In this document: positions 46,842 to 55,254 of the stretch, one piece after another
Layout of the letters: each line of letters opens with the position of its first letter
How positions within the stretch are numbered: the stretch's first letter is position 1
NCBI GenBank assembly: GCA_030849945.1
Contig: JAVDKK010000001.1
Coordinates: 248,001-312,000, forward strand
Direction of reading: 5' to 3'
DNA from: Schauerella fraxinea
GTDB lineage: Bacteria > Pseudomonadota > Gammaproteobacteria > Burkholderiales > Burkholderiaceae_B
DNA length: 64,000 nucleotides
Notes under the pieces: generated by a model
Seen by the model: only the letters and a program-made list of their open reading frames with translations
Databases searched by the model: none
Told to the model about the DNA's origin: nothing
Translations under genes and position numbers: made by a program

Positions 46842-48104
46842 TCAGCGCTCGCCGAGTTCGGCCAGGATCTGCCGTGCGACCTCGCCAAACGACATTCCGC
46901 CATCCATCGCGGCCTTCTGCATGCGTTCGTGGGCGGCTTGTTCGCTCAGGGCGTAGCGGCTGACCAGAAGCCACTTCGCTTTCTCAATGCGCTTGCGCTC
47001 ATCCAGCGCGGTGCGCACGGCGGTCAGCGCCTCTTCGGAACGCTGCATATGCAGCGTTTGCTCGCGCATCACGTCCAGTATCGAGCGCTCCATATCGTGG
47101 CCAACGCCGTCTGACGGTGGCACATCCACCACCCTGCCCTGCACATTGAACAGCATGCTCGTCGTCTTGCCGCTGGCGTGCTCGGCGAAACGCTCGAGCA
47201 GCAGGCGCCGGTTGTCCATTTCCTCGCGCGTTTCGGCGATGCGCTTGTCGCACTGCCGCGCCAGCGCGGTGGCCAATGTGCTTTCCACCGCGCGCATAGC
47301 ATCCATACGCTGCGTGCAGAGGTCGAACCACAACTCGGCCAATCCGCCATCCACCCGATGCGCATCCGAGGTGTTGCGCGCCATCTCGCGCATCTGCACG
47401 ACCGGCTGGGCGAGCGGCGCGAGTGTCGTCCAGGCCGCCTGCGCGTCGTCGGGTGCGTATTGCGTGAATACATCGAAGCAGCGTGCCTGGCTGGCATCCA
47501 ACGCCTGCATGCGCGCTTTCATCGCATCGGTGAAGTAGCCCGCGCGATAGCCGATCACGCCGCAAGCGCGCTCCTGGCCGCTCAACTCCTTGCCTTGCAT
47601 GAAGTTCAGCAACGCCACGAGGATGCGCGTGACGCCCGGATCCAGCGCCGAATCGGCCGCTTCAAAAACCACGGCCAGCAAACTCCCGATCAAACGCGTA
47701 AAGGCCGCGTTCGCCTCTTCGGCCGGGATGCGCCGATCGCGCAACCGCCGGCGCATATCGGGCAATTCGTCGAGCCGATAGAGCGCGTGCGCCACGCAAT
47801 TGAGCAGACGGGCTTTCTCGGCGCTACGCGTGGCGTCCGACTCGAGATCGTCGAGAAACCGCCGTACGCCCTCTTCCACATCGATGGCGTCGCGGCTCAA
47901 TCCAGTCAACGCCGCGAGGGGCTGCTCGTCGGCACCGTAAAGATACAGATTCGAATAGCCGCGCTCTTTCTGCAAGGCATGCACGAGCGTGCTTACCAGC
48001 ACCACGAGTTCACAGGTGCTCGCCAACACTTCCAGGCCATGCAACTCACTGCGGCGGGCCGCCAGCAGGAAGCGCAACGTTGACGCCATGCGGTCCTTAG
48101 CCAT
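46842..48104 (-). CDS. NIT-ANTAR nitrate/nitrite-responsive antiterminator (NasR-like)
   Basis: 420 residues. The N-terminal NIT domain (about 35-290) is all-helical, binds nitrate or nitrite in NasR, and shows ALQKERGYSNLYL near its start. The C-terminal ANTAR domain (about 355-415) has AKWLLVSRYALSEQAAHERM, the three-helix RNA-binding module. NasR binds leader RNA of nitrate operons and stops an intrinsic terminator from forming. Here nirBD lies 194 bp upstream on the same strand, and a strong terminator sits in the nirB leader, an ideal target. A two-hairpin ANTAR target could not be assigned with certainty. Confidence 0.88.
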   Translation of the reverse strand: MAKDRMASTLRFLLAARRSELHGLEVLASTCELVVLVSTLVHALQKERGYSNLYLYGADEQPLAALTGLSRDAIDVEEGVRRFLDDLESDATRSAEKARLLNCVAHALYRLDELPDMRRRLRDRRIPAEEANAAFTRLIGSLLAVVFEAADSALDPGVTRILVALLNFMQGKELSGQERACGVIGYRAGYFTDAMKARMQALDASQARCFDVFTQYAPDDAQAAWTTLAPLAQPVVQMREMARNTSDAHRVDGGLAELWFDLCTQRMDAMRAVESTLATALARQCDKRIAETREEMDNRRLLLERFAEHASGKTTSMLFNVQGRVVDVPPSDGVGHDMERSILDVMREQTLHMQRSEEALTAVRTALDERKRIEKAKWLLVSRYALSEQAAHERMQKAAMDGGMSFGEVARQILAELGER

Positions 48105-48298
48105 GACGAGTGCCGTGCGGCAATGATATCGGGGCGACTTGAGTCATACGTAAACGCGGCGAGTTTCAGGTGGCGGCAGGGAGGATCGGCCGGGCGTGCA
48201 CGACTGAGCGCGATCGATCCTGACGGGATGTCGCGATCATGACTGACAACCGAGACATGCGCCAGCACAGAACGCCCACGCGAGGGCGCCTGCCTGAC

Positions 48299-48652
48299 TC
48301 AGCCGATCTCGACAGCGTCGCCGTTGAACCGTACGGGCCACGTGCGCAGGCGTTGCTCGGGAAACTGCACACACGTGCCGTCCACCAGCCGAAACTGTTG
48401 CTTGTAGAGCGGCGACGACACCACGAGATCGCCGCCGATCCGCCCAACCAGGCCGCGTCCGATCACGTTGGCACCCGACCGGGGGTCCTGGTTTTCGACC
48501 GCATACAGTGTTTGCTCGCCGGCATCAGGCAGATAGAACAAGGCCACCTGCGTGCCATCGATGAGGGCGACGACGCCCGAGTTGGCCACCAGATCGTGGC
48601 GGGTGCAGGCGTGGCGCCAGACGGGTGAGGTGTTGTCTGCGGCCGGCATCAT
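48299..48652 (-). CDS. nirD: Nitrite reductase small subunit NirD
   Basis: 117 residues from the ATG at 48652, which overlaps the nirB stop as ATGA. It is a Rieske-like beta-fold subunit without the Fe-S ligands, as usual for NirD: FYLPDAGEQTLYAVENQDP, GRGLVGRIGGDLVVSSPLYK, then QQFRLVDGTCVQFPEQRL. It partners with NirB in NADH-dependent reduction of nitrite to ammonium in the cytoplasm. Confidence 0.93.
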   Translation of the reverse strand: MMPAADNTSPVWRHACTRHDLVANSGVVALIDGTQVALFYLPDAGEQTLYAVENQDPRSGANVIGRGLVGRIGGDLVVSSPLYKQQFRLVDGTCVQFPEQRLRTWPVRFNGDAVEIG

Positions 48653-51201
48653 GCGATCTCCTCGGTAATCGGAATCACGCGCGAGCGGGGGCGCATCGGG
48701 CTCGGCCGGCGTTGGCCGCGTTCTTCCACGAATTCGATATCCGGATCTGCCGCGCGGTCGTTCACGAATGTGCGGAAGCGTTTGAGTTTTTCGGGGTCGC
48801 TCAACGCGTTTTCCCATTCGCATTCGTACCGGTCGACGATCAACGCCATTTGCGCTTCGAGCTCCGCACCCATGCCGAGGCTGTCGTCGATCACGACAGC
48901 TTTCAGATAATCAAGGCCACCCTCCAACGACTCGCGCCACACCGAGGTGCGCTGCAGTTTGTCGGCGGTACGGATATAGAACATCAACACGCGGTCGATA
49001 TAGCGGATCAACGTGGCGTCGTCGAGATCGGTGGCGAACAGTTCTGCATGGCGCGGCCGCATGCCACCGTTGCCGCACACATACAGGTTCCAGCCGTTCT
49101 CGGTCGCGATCACACCGATGTCCTTGCTTTGCGCTTCGGCGCACTCACGCGTGCAGCCCGACACCGCGAACTTGAGCTTGTGCGGCGCGCGCAGCCCCTT
49201 GTAGCGGTGCTCGATATCCAGCGCCATCTTCACGCTGTCTTGCACACCATAGCGGCACCACGTACTGCCCACGCACGACTTCACCGTGCGGGTGGACTTG
49301 CCGTACGCATGGCCGGTTTCAAAGCCTGCGGCGATCAACTCACCCCAGATCTCAGGCAGCTCGTGCAGCTGCGCGCCAAACAAATCGATGCGCTGGCCAC
49401 CCGTGATCTTGGTGTAGAGGTTGTATTTCTTGGCGACCGCGCCGATGGCGATCAACCCATCCGGCGTGATTTCGCCGGCGGGGATACGCGGCACCACCGA
49501 ATAAGTGCCGTTCTTTTGCATATTGGCCATGAACGTATCGTTCGTGTCCTGCAGCGGCACGAGCTTGGCATCCTGAATCGAGCGATTCCAGCACGAGGCC
49601 AGAATCGATCCTACCGCCGGCTTGCAGATATCACAGCCCATCGAGCCCTTGCCGTGGCTGGCCAGCACTTCTTCAAACGACTCCATGCCGCCCACGCGCA
49701 CGATGGCATAGAGCTCCTGGCGCGTATACGCAAAGTGCTCGCACAGGCTCTTGTCCACGGCCACGCCGCGGCTGACCAGTTCGTGCTCGAACACCTGCTT
49801 GAGCAATCCCGCACAGCCGCCGCAACCCGATGCTGCCTTGGTGCAGGATTTGACGCCGGCGAGGTCGGTGCAACCGCCGTCGATGGCCGCGCAGATCGCG
49901 CCCTTGCTCACGTTATGGCACGAGCAGATGGTGGCGGTCGCAGGCAGCGCATCCACACCCAATGCGGGCGCGGCCTGCCCTGCCGGCAGGATCAGCGTGG
50001 CGGGATCGGCCGGCGGTGCGATGCTGTTCTGCACATATTGCAGCAGCGTGTCGTAGTAGCTGTTGTCCCCAACCAGCACAGCGCCAAGTACGCGCTTGCC
50101 ATCGGCCGACACCACCAGGCGACGGTAACTTGCGCCGGCCTCGTCGATGAAGCGATAGCTCAGCGCCCCCGGCGTCACACCGTGCGCGTCGCCGATCGAG
50201 CCCACATCCACGCCAAGCAACTTGAGCTTGGTCGACATATCCGCGCCGGTAAACGCCTGGGCATCGGCGCTGCACACGGCAGCCGCCACGGTGCGCGCCA
50301 TCTGATAACCGGGTGCGACCAGTCCAAACACACTGCCGTTCCAGGCAGCGCATTCGCCGATGGCATAGATCGCGGGGTCACTGGTGCAGCACTGGTCGTC
50401 GACGGCCACGCCGCCGCGCGCGCCCAACTCCAGCCCCGCGCCTTTCGCCAGCGCGTCCTGCGGTCGGATGCCGGCCGAGAACACGATCAAATCCGTTTCG
50501 AGCGACTCACCATCGGCAAAACGCATGCAGTAGCGATACTCGGCGCCGGCCGTTATTTCCACCGTCGAGCGCGATAGGTGAACCCCCACGCCTAGCGCCT
50601 GGATGCGCGCTTTCAGTGCCGCGCCGCCCAGATCGTCCAACTGCACCGGCATCAGGCGGGGGGCGAATTCGACCACGTGTGCTTCGAGGTTCAATGACTT
50701 CAACGCATTGGCCGCTTCGAGGCCCAGCAACCCGCCGCCCACCACCACGCCGCGCCGCGCGCCTTGCGCCGCATCGCGAATCAGATCGAGGTCATCGATG
50801 GTGCGATACACGAGTCGGGAGGTGCCCTCGGCGCCTGTGATCGGCGGCACGAAAGGATAGGAGCCTGTGGCGAGCACCAGTTTGTCGTAGCCGTAACGGC
50901 CACCCGCCGTGACGACTTCCTGCTGCGCGCGATCGATCTCGAATACCGGCACGCCAAGATGCAGCGTCAAGCCAAGCCGTTCATAGAACGCCGCGTCGCA
51001 CATGGCCATCGATTCGGCATCGCGGCCGCCCAGATATTCCGACAAGTGCACGCGATCGTAGGCGCGCAACGTCTCATCGCCGAAGACGTGAACACGATAG
51101 CGCTCGAGCGCGCCACCCGCGATCAACTGCTCGACGCAATGGTGGCCGACCATGCCGTTGCCAACAACAACGAGCGTTTGCAGAGGGTGGGAGGTGGTCA
51201 T
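48649..51201 (-). CDS. nirB: NADH-dependent nitrite reductase large subunit NirB
   Basis: 850 residues. FAD/NADH-binding oxidoreductase part (about 1-320, VVVGNGMVGHHCVEQL; VVVGGGLLGLEAANAL). The BFD-like [2Fe-2S] cysteines follow (about 425-480: CSCHN, CTKAASGCGGC). Then the siroheme/[4Fe-4S] domain (about 560-780) with CVGSTWCRYG and SGCTRECAEAQ. It reduces nitrite to ammonium with six electrons from NADH. It is the first gene of nirBD. The 500-base region upstream holds an attenuator and no other minus-strand gene. Confidence 0.95.
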   Translation of the reverse strand: MTTSHPLQTLVVVGNGMVGHHCVEQLIAGGALERYRVHVFGDETLRAYDRVHLSEYLGGRDAESMAMCDAAFYERLGLTLHLGVPVFEIDRAQQEVVTAGGRYGYDKLVLATGSYPFVPPITGAEGTSRLVYRTIDDLDLIRDAAQGARRGVVVGGGLLGLEAANALKSLNLEAHVVEFAPRLMPVQLDDLGGAALKARIQALGVGVHLSRSTVEITAGAEYRYCMRFADGESLETDLIVFSAGIRPQDALAKGAGLELGARGGVAVDDQCCTSDPAIYAIGECAAWNGSVFGLVAPGYQMARTVAAAVCSADAQAFTGADMSTKLKLLGVDVGSIGDAHGVTPGALSYRFIDEAGASYRRLVVSADGKRVLGAVLVGDNSYYDTLLQYVQNSIAPPADPATLILPAGQAAPALGVDALPATATICSCHNVSKGAICAAIDGGCTDLAGVKSCTKAASGCGGCAGLLKQVFEHELVSRGVAVDKSLCEHFAYTRQELYAIVRVGGMESFEEVLASHGKGSMGCDICKPAVGSILASCWNRSIQDAKLVPLQDTNDTFMANMQKNGTYSVVPRIPAGEITPDGLIAIGAVAKKYNLYTKITGGQRIDLFGAQLHELPEIWGELIAAGFETGHAYGKSTRTVKSCVGSTWCRYGVQDSVKMALDIEHRYKGLRAPHKLKFAVSGCTRECAEAQSKDIGVIATENGWNLYVCGNGGMRPRHAELFATDLDDATLIRYIDRVLMFYIRTADKLQRTSVWRESLEGGLDYLKAVVIDDSLGMGAELEAQMALIVDRYECEWENALSDPEKLKRFRTFVNDRAADPDIEFVEERGQRRPSPMRPRSRVIPITEEIA

Positions 51202-51245
51202 GGGATATCCCCGAAAGGCTTAAACGATTTCAACGTACAGACGGC

Positions 51246-51283
51246 AAAAAGGCGCCCTGAACCAGTCGGTCCGGGGCGCCTTT
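51246..51283 (-). terminator. Intrinsic terminator in the nirB leader (attenuator)
   Basis: On the minus strand GGCGCCC, a 16-base loop, GGGCGCC and then TTTTT. The stem extends through AAA/TTT and flanking GGC/GCC pairs. It ends 45 bp before the nirB start and no minus-strand gene lies within 5 kb upstream, so it can only control nirB itself. Antitermination by the ANTAR protein encoded downstream is the obvious model. Confidence 0.85.
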
Positions 51284-51286
51284 GCC

Positions 51287-51714
51287 TGTGCTGCACACGT
51301 TGTCTATTGCCGGTGTATGGCCGGCATCGGAACTAAAGCAATATCGATGCCAATTTTTGCCGCGAGTTCAGGCCTGCCTGCAGAGCCAGCATTGATGCGG
51401 GTTTTCGTGAAAACCAACGGCCAACATCGGCGCCATGGCTTATGACGCCTTCGTGACGAGCGCATCAACTCGGTGCACAACGCTGCGCGCCACGCACTGT
51501 TATGGCACGTGCGCCGCCGCACCCTGGGTCGCTGGCCTTCGATTCACCAGGCCGCATGTGCGAGCGCGCGATGCAGTCTGCGGACGAGCTACGCCCAAGG
51601 AAGCGGACCGATTACAAACAACTTCCAGTAATAAGCTTATGATCCTGGGCGATATGTCGGGGTCGCCATTTCCTCCCGGCTACCCGCGCCAGCACAGCCT
51701 TACTGAAGGAACCC
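51287..51714. other. Promoter and leader region of nirB, no other gene
   Basis: Besides the attenuator, the nirB-side leader has the hairpin TGCCGG-N7-CCGGCA at 51310-51328 (minus strand) and a competing pair GGCATCG/CGATGCC. These may be the regulatory hairpins, but their loops do not fit the published ANTAR hexaloop rule cleanly. The rest (about 51360-51714) contains no supported gene. Confidence 0.5.
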
Positions 51715-52911
51715 GTGGTGTCCACCTCCGTCCTCGATCGCAACGTCCTGCGGCTCACCGCCGCGCAAGCGCTGGCCGGCGCCAACGCCACCGTGGTGTA
51801 TGCCACTGGCGCCCTGATCGGCGACATGCTGGCGCCCGATAAAGCGCTGGCGACGCTCCCCATCACGATCTTCGTCGTTGGCATGGCCACCTGCACGCTG
51901 CCCGCCGGTGCGATCGCGCAGCGTTATGGCCGTCGTCCCGTCTTCATGCTGGGCGCCTTGTGTGGCGTGCTGGTGGGATTGCTGGCCGCCCTCGGCATCG
52001 TGCTGGCGTCGTTTCCCATCTTTTGCGTGGCCATGCTGTTCGGCGGAGCCTATGCCGCCGTGGTGCTGTCGTTCCGCTTCGCGGCTGCCGAATGTGTGGC
52101 ACCCGAGCGGCGCGCCAAAGCCTTGTCGTTCGTGATGGCCGGCGGCGTGCTGGCCGGCATTCTCGGGCCGCAAACCGTCACGTTCACCATGAACCTCTGG
52201 CCCACTCACCTCTTTGCCGCCACTTACATTGCGGGGGCAGGCATCGCTGTGCTGTCGGCCATCGTGCTGGCCGGTGTGCGATTGCCCGCCGTCAAAGCCT
52301 CGGATGCGGGCGGCGGTCGTCCCCTGCCCGAGATCTTTCGCCAGCCCCGACTCATCACCGCCATGCTGTGCGGGGTGATCAGCTACACACTGATGAACTT
52401 CATGATGACATCGGCCCCATTGGCCATGCATCACCACGGTCTGCCGCTGGCCGCCTCCAACCTCGCGTTGCAGTGGCACGTGATCGCCATGTACGGCCCC
52501 AGCTTCTTTACCGGCAGCCTCATTACGCGATTTGGCCCTGGCAAGATCGTCCTTGCTGGACTGGTACTTATCGCGGCGGCCGCCATCGTGGGTATCACTG
52601 GCATGGAGGTCGGCCATTTCTGGGTGTCGATGGTGCTGCTGGGCATCGGCTGGAACTTCGGCTTCGTCGGCGCGTCGGCGATGGTGCTCGAATGCCACCG
52701 TCCCGAAGAGCGCACGCGCGTGCAGGCGATGAACGACTTCGTGGTGTTCGGGGCCATGGTGATGGGGTCGTTCGCTTCGGGCGGCCTGCTCAATCACTAT
52801 GGTTGGGAAGTGATTTGCTGGCTGGCGCTGCCGCCCGTGGCTGTCGCCGCGGTCACATTGATGGCCAGTGAAGCGGCGCGCCGGCGGGCGGTCGCCGCGC
52901 ATACGGCATAG
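51715..52911 (+). CDS. MFS transporter
   Basis: 398 residues from a GTG start (51715 or 51718) with AAGGA upstream. About 12 membrane helices. The loop-2 signature GAIAQRYGRRPVFML (about 62-76) is the MFS cytoplasmic motif. A central loop near residue 195-210 divides the halves, and an equivalent motif (ITRFGPGKIVLAG) lies in the second half. The substrate is not evident. It is not a NarK-type carrier despite standing next to nirB: no nitrate signature is seen. Confidence 0.85.
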   Translation: MVSTSVLDRNVLRLTAAQALAGANATVVYATGALIGDMLAPDKALATLPITIFVVGMATCTLPAGAIAQRYGRRPVFMLGALCGVLVGLLAALGIVLASFPIFCVAMLFGGAYAAVVLSFRFAAAECVAPERRAKALSFVMAGGVLAGILGPQTVTFTMNLWPTHLFAATYIAGAGIAVLSAIVLAGVRLPAVKASDAGGGRPLPEIFRQPRLITAMLCGVISYTLMNFMMTSAPLAMHHHGLPLAASNLALQWHVIAMYGPSFFTGSLITRFGPGKIVLAGLVLIAAAAIVGITGMEVGHFWVSMVLLGIGWNFGFVGASAMVLECHRPEERTRVQAMNDFVVFGAMVMGSFASGGLLNHYGWEVICWLALPPVAVAAVTLMASEAARRRAVAAHTA

Positions 52912-53064
52912 GTCGTTCAGCCGCTTCATCAGGGCAGGCAGCCGCTTGAGTCGGCGCCTTGCGTTTTCATGCTCATGCCTCCTGAATGTCGATGGGATTC
53001 GCACCCACAACGATAAACCGATGCGAAGCCGACTTATCATGTTGGGTTGAACGAGGTTTTTCGC

Positions 53065-53364
53065 ATGATCGATTCTGCCAACCTGCTGACCATCGTGGCG
53101 ATGGCGAGCGTGACCTACTTCACGCGCATCGGCGGCTACATATTGCTGCGCAATCGGCAGCTCAGTCCCCGCGCGATGGCGGTGATGGATGCCGCGCCAG
53201 GATGCGTGTTGATATCGGTGATCGCGCCCAACTTTGTGTCGTCGAATCCCGCCGATCTGATTGCACTGGCGTTGACGGTGGCGGCTGCCACACGTCTGCC
53301 GCTCTTGCCCACCGTGCTGATCGGCGTGATCTCGGCGGGCCTTTTACGGCACGTGATGGGGTAG
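53065..53364 (+). CDS. azlD: AzlD branched-chain amino acid exporter subunit
   Basis: 99 residues from the ATG at 53065 with GAGG 9 bases upstream (an earlier TTG at 53047 is less likely). Three to four membrane helices, YFTRIGGYILLRNR near the start and a hydrophobic end, as in AzlD. It forms the exporter with AzlC, encoded 6 bp downstream. The order D then C is reversed relative to most operons. Confidence 0.85.
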   Translation: MIDSANLLTIVAMASVTYFTRIGGYILLRNRQLSPRAMAVMDAAPGCVLISVIAPNFVSSNPADLIALALTVAAATRLPLLPTVLIGVISAGLLRHVMG

Positions 53365-53370
53365 CCGCAG

Positions 53371-54192
53371 ATGAACGCCGATCAGAACGCCTGTACCCGC
53401 GTGCACCACAACAATCGTGCGCACGCTGTGACATCGCAGCCCATCACGCCTGCCACACCCGCGCTTGCAGCCGAGCTCTCCGCTGACCCGCCCCCTACCT
53501 GGACCGAAATCAAGCGCGGCATGCGCGCCATGGTGCCCGCGTTGGTCGGCATCGTGCCGCTGGGTTTGCTGCTGGGCGCGCAAGCCACCACCAAAGGCTT
53601 GAGTGTGGTCGAAGTGCCGCTGCTTACCGGTCTCAACTTCGCAGGCGGGTCGGAGTTTGCGGCGCTGGCGCTGTGGACATCGCCGCCGCACCTGCTGCTG
53701 ATTGCCGGCATCACGCTTCTGATCAACAGCCGTTTCCTGCTGATGGGCGCCGCGCTCGCGCCTTTCTTGCGGCACCTCACCAAGCGCCAGGCGCTCGCAT
53801 CGCTCTATCTGATGAGCGACGCCTGCTGGGCGCTTGCACTTTCCGACGCGCGCCGGCGGGCTGCGGCGGGCATCACGCCCGCATTCAGTTTGCCCTATTA
53901 CCTGGGCGCATCGGCCATTCTGTATGTGTCGTGGGTGGTGGTGGCGACCATCGGCGCACTGTGCGGCCCGCTCTTGGGCGATGCCCAATCGCTCGGCCTG
54001 CACATGGCGTTTCCGGCCATCTTCATCGTGCTGATACGCAGCATGTGGAAAGGCCTGCGCGCCGCGCGCCCGTGGGTCGTCAGTCTTATCGTAGCGGCGT
54101 CGACCTACTTGTTTGTGCCTGGTGCCTGGTACATGGTGGCGGGCGCCGTATCCGGCATGCTGGCCGCGTATCTGTTCGCGGGAAAAGCGTGA
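53371..54192 (+). CDS. azlC: AzlC-family branched-chain amino acid exporter
   Basis: 273 residues. A poorly conserved hydrophilic stretch of about 40 residues precedes the family core: IKRGMRAMVPALVGIVPLGL (about 46-66), LTGLNFAGGSEFAALALW, then LLINSRFLLMGAALAPFL, the AzlC signature. Later helices carry LYLMSDACWAL and PYYLGAS. It forms a membrane exporter of leucine, valine and isoleucine or their analogues with AzlD. A start further in cannot be excluded. Confidence 0.88.
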   Translation: MNADQNACTRVHHNNRAHAVTSQPITPATPALAAELSADPPPTWTEIKRGMRAMVPALVGIVPLGLLLGAQATTKGLSVVEVPLLTGLNFAGGSEFAALALWTSPPHLLLIAGITLLINSRFLLMGAALAPFLRHLTKRQALASLYLMSDACWALALSDARRRAAAGITPAFSLPYYLGASAILYVSWVVVATIGALCGPLLGDAQSLGLHMAFPAIFIVLIRSMWKGLRAARPWVVSLIVAASTYLFVPGAWYMVAGAVSGMLAAYLFAGKA

Positions 54193-54279
54193 AGCGCGTC
54201 CATCCAGGACCGCCCAGACGCATCGATGTCACCAGCCCGCCCGCGCATGTTGTTCAACATTACCCTTGGAGCGTTCCCA

Positions 54280-55149
54280 ATGAGAGCCTATAAAGTTGTC
54301 GATGTGTTTACCTCCACCCCTTTCGAAGGCAATCCGGTCGCCGTCGTGCTCGACGCCGACGATTTGGACACCGCGCAGATGCAAGCTATTGCGCGCTGGA
54401 CGAACTTGTCGGAAACCACGTTTCTGCTCAAGCCCACGCATGCCGACGCCGATTACCGCCTGCGCATCTTTACGCCTCGCAGCGAATTGCCTTTTGCGGG
54501 CCACCCCACCCTGGGCAGCGCGCACGCCGCGTTGGAAGCCGGCCGCGTCACGCCCCATGCCGGGGCGCTCGTTCAGGAGTGTGGCGCGGGACTCATCCGT
54601 ATCGCCATCGACGGCGCCGGCGCGTCGCAGCGCTTGACGCTCGACATGCCGCAGGCGTCCATCACGCCGCTCTCGCCGGATGACGTGGCTGAACTGGAAG
54701 CGGTATTGGGTCAGCCGGTACGACGCGATGCCGCGCCATCGCGCATCGATGTGGGCGCGGTCTGGATTGTGGCGCAACTGCAAGACGCGCAAGCCGTCAT
54801 CGATCTCACCCCTGACTTCACGCGATCCGCCGCCCTCGAACGGCGCTTGAAAGCGACGGGGGTATCGATTTTCGGCGTGCATGCACAAGGGGAAACCGAC
54901 ATCGAAGTGCGCTCGTTCGCGCCGTCGTGCGGGGTGGATGAAGATCCTGTATGCGGCAGCGGAAACGGCAGTATTGCGGCATTCCGCGCTTTGCATCAGG
55001 GCCAGGCCGGCCATGAAACCGGCTATACCGCCTCACAAGGCCAATGTGTGGGACGCAACGGGCGCGTCTCGCTGGATGTGGCCATGGACGGCACGGTGAG
55101 CGTGGGCGGCGCCTGCGTGACCTGCGTCGATGGCCAATTGATTTTCTGA
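54280..55149 (+). CDS. PhzF-family isomerase/epimerase-like protein
   Basis: 289 residues from the ATG at 54280 with GGAG upstream. It is a two-domain diaminopimelate-epimerase-like fold: VDVFTSTPFEGNPVAVV, the general-acid Glu45 in TNLSETTFLL, FTPRSELPFAGHPTLGSA, and the C-terminal EDPVCGSGNGSIAAF. PhzF itself isomerises a phenazine precursor, but most genomic homologues such as this one act in unknown pathways. No phenazine genes are adjacent. It stands between azlC and pyk. Confidence 0.88.
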   Translation: MRAYKVVDVFTSTPFEGNPVAVVLDADDLDTAQMQAIARWTNLSETTFLLKPTHADADYRLRIFTPRSELPFAGHPTLGSAHAALEAGRVTPHAGALVQECGAGLIRIAIDGAGASQRLTLDMPQASITPLSPDDVAELEAVLGQPVRRDAAPSRIDVGAVWIVAQLQDAQAVIDLTPDFTRSAALERRLKATGVSIFGVHAQGETDIEVRSFAPSCGVDEDPVCGSGNGSIAAFRALHQGQAGHETGYTASQGQCVGRNGRVSLDVAMDGTVSVGGACVTCVDGQLIF

Positions 55150-55212
55150 CGCGCCGCAACAAGCCGTTGGTTGCCGAGGGGCGCCCATGCACCGAATTCG
55201 CCACGGCTTCGT

Positions 55213-55226
55213 AGTATGGTCATACT
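55213..55226. promoter_or_regulatory. Inverted repeat AGTATG-GT-CATACT before pyk, candidate operator
   Basis: A perfect 6-2-6 palindrome 29 bp upstream of the pyruvate kinase start, in the likely leader or core-promoter position. Binding there would block transcription. The cognate regulator is unknown. Confidence 0.4.
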
Positions 55227-55254
55227 CTGCTGTTCAACCCCTAAAAGAGAAACT

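Noticed and set aside
48625..50577. 650-codon frame opposite nirB
   Set aside because: Antisense shadow. nirB is complete with all cofactor motifs.
51715..52911. MFS gene as a nitrate/nitrite transporter (NarK) because of nirB next door
   Set aside because: It is divergent from nirB, lacks NarK signature residues and has general MFS features only.
54280..55149. Phenazine biosynthesis locus
   Set aside because: Only a PhzF-family homologue is present. Such proteins are common outside phenazine pathways and no other phz gene is seen.
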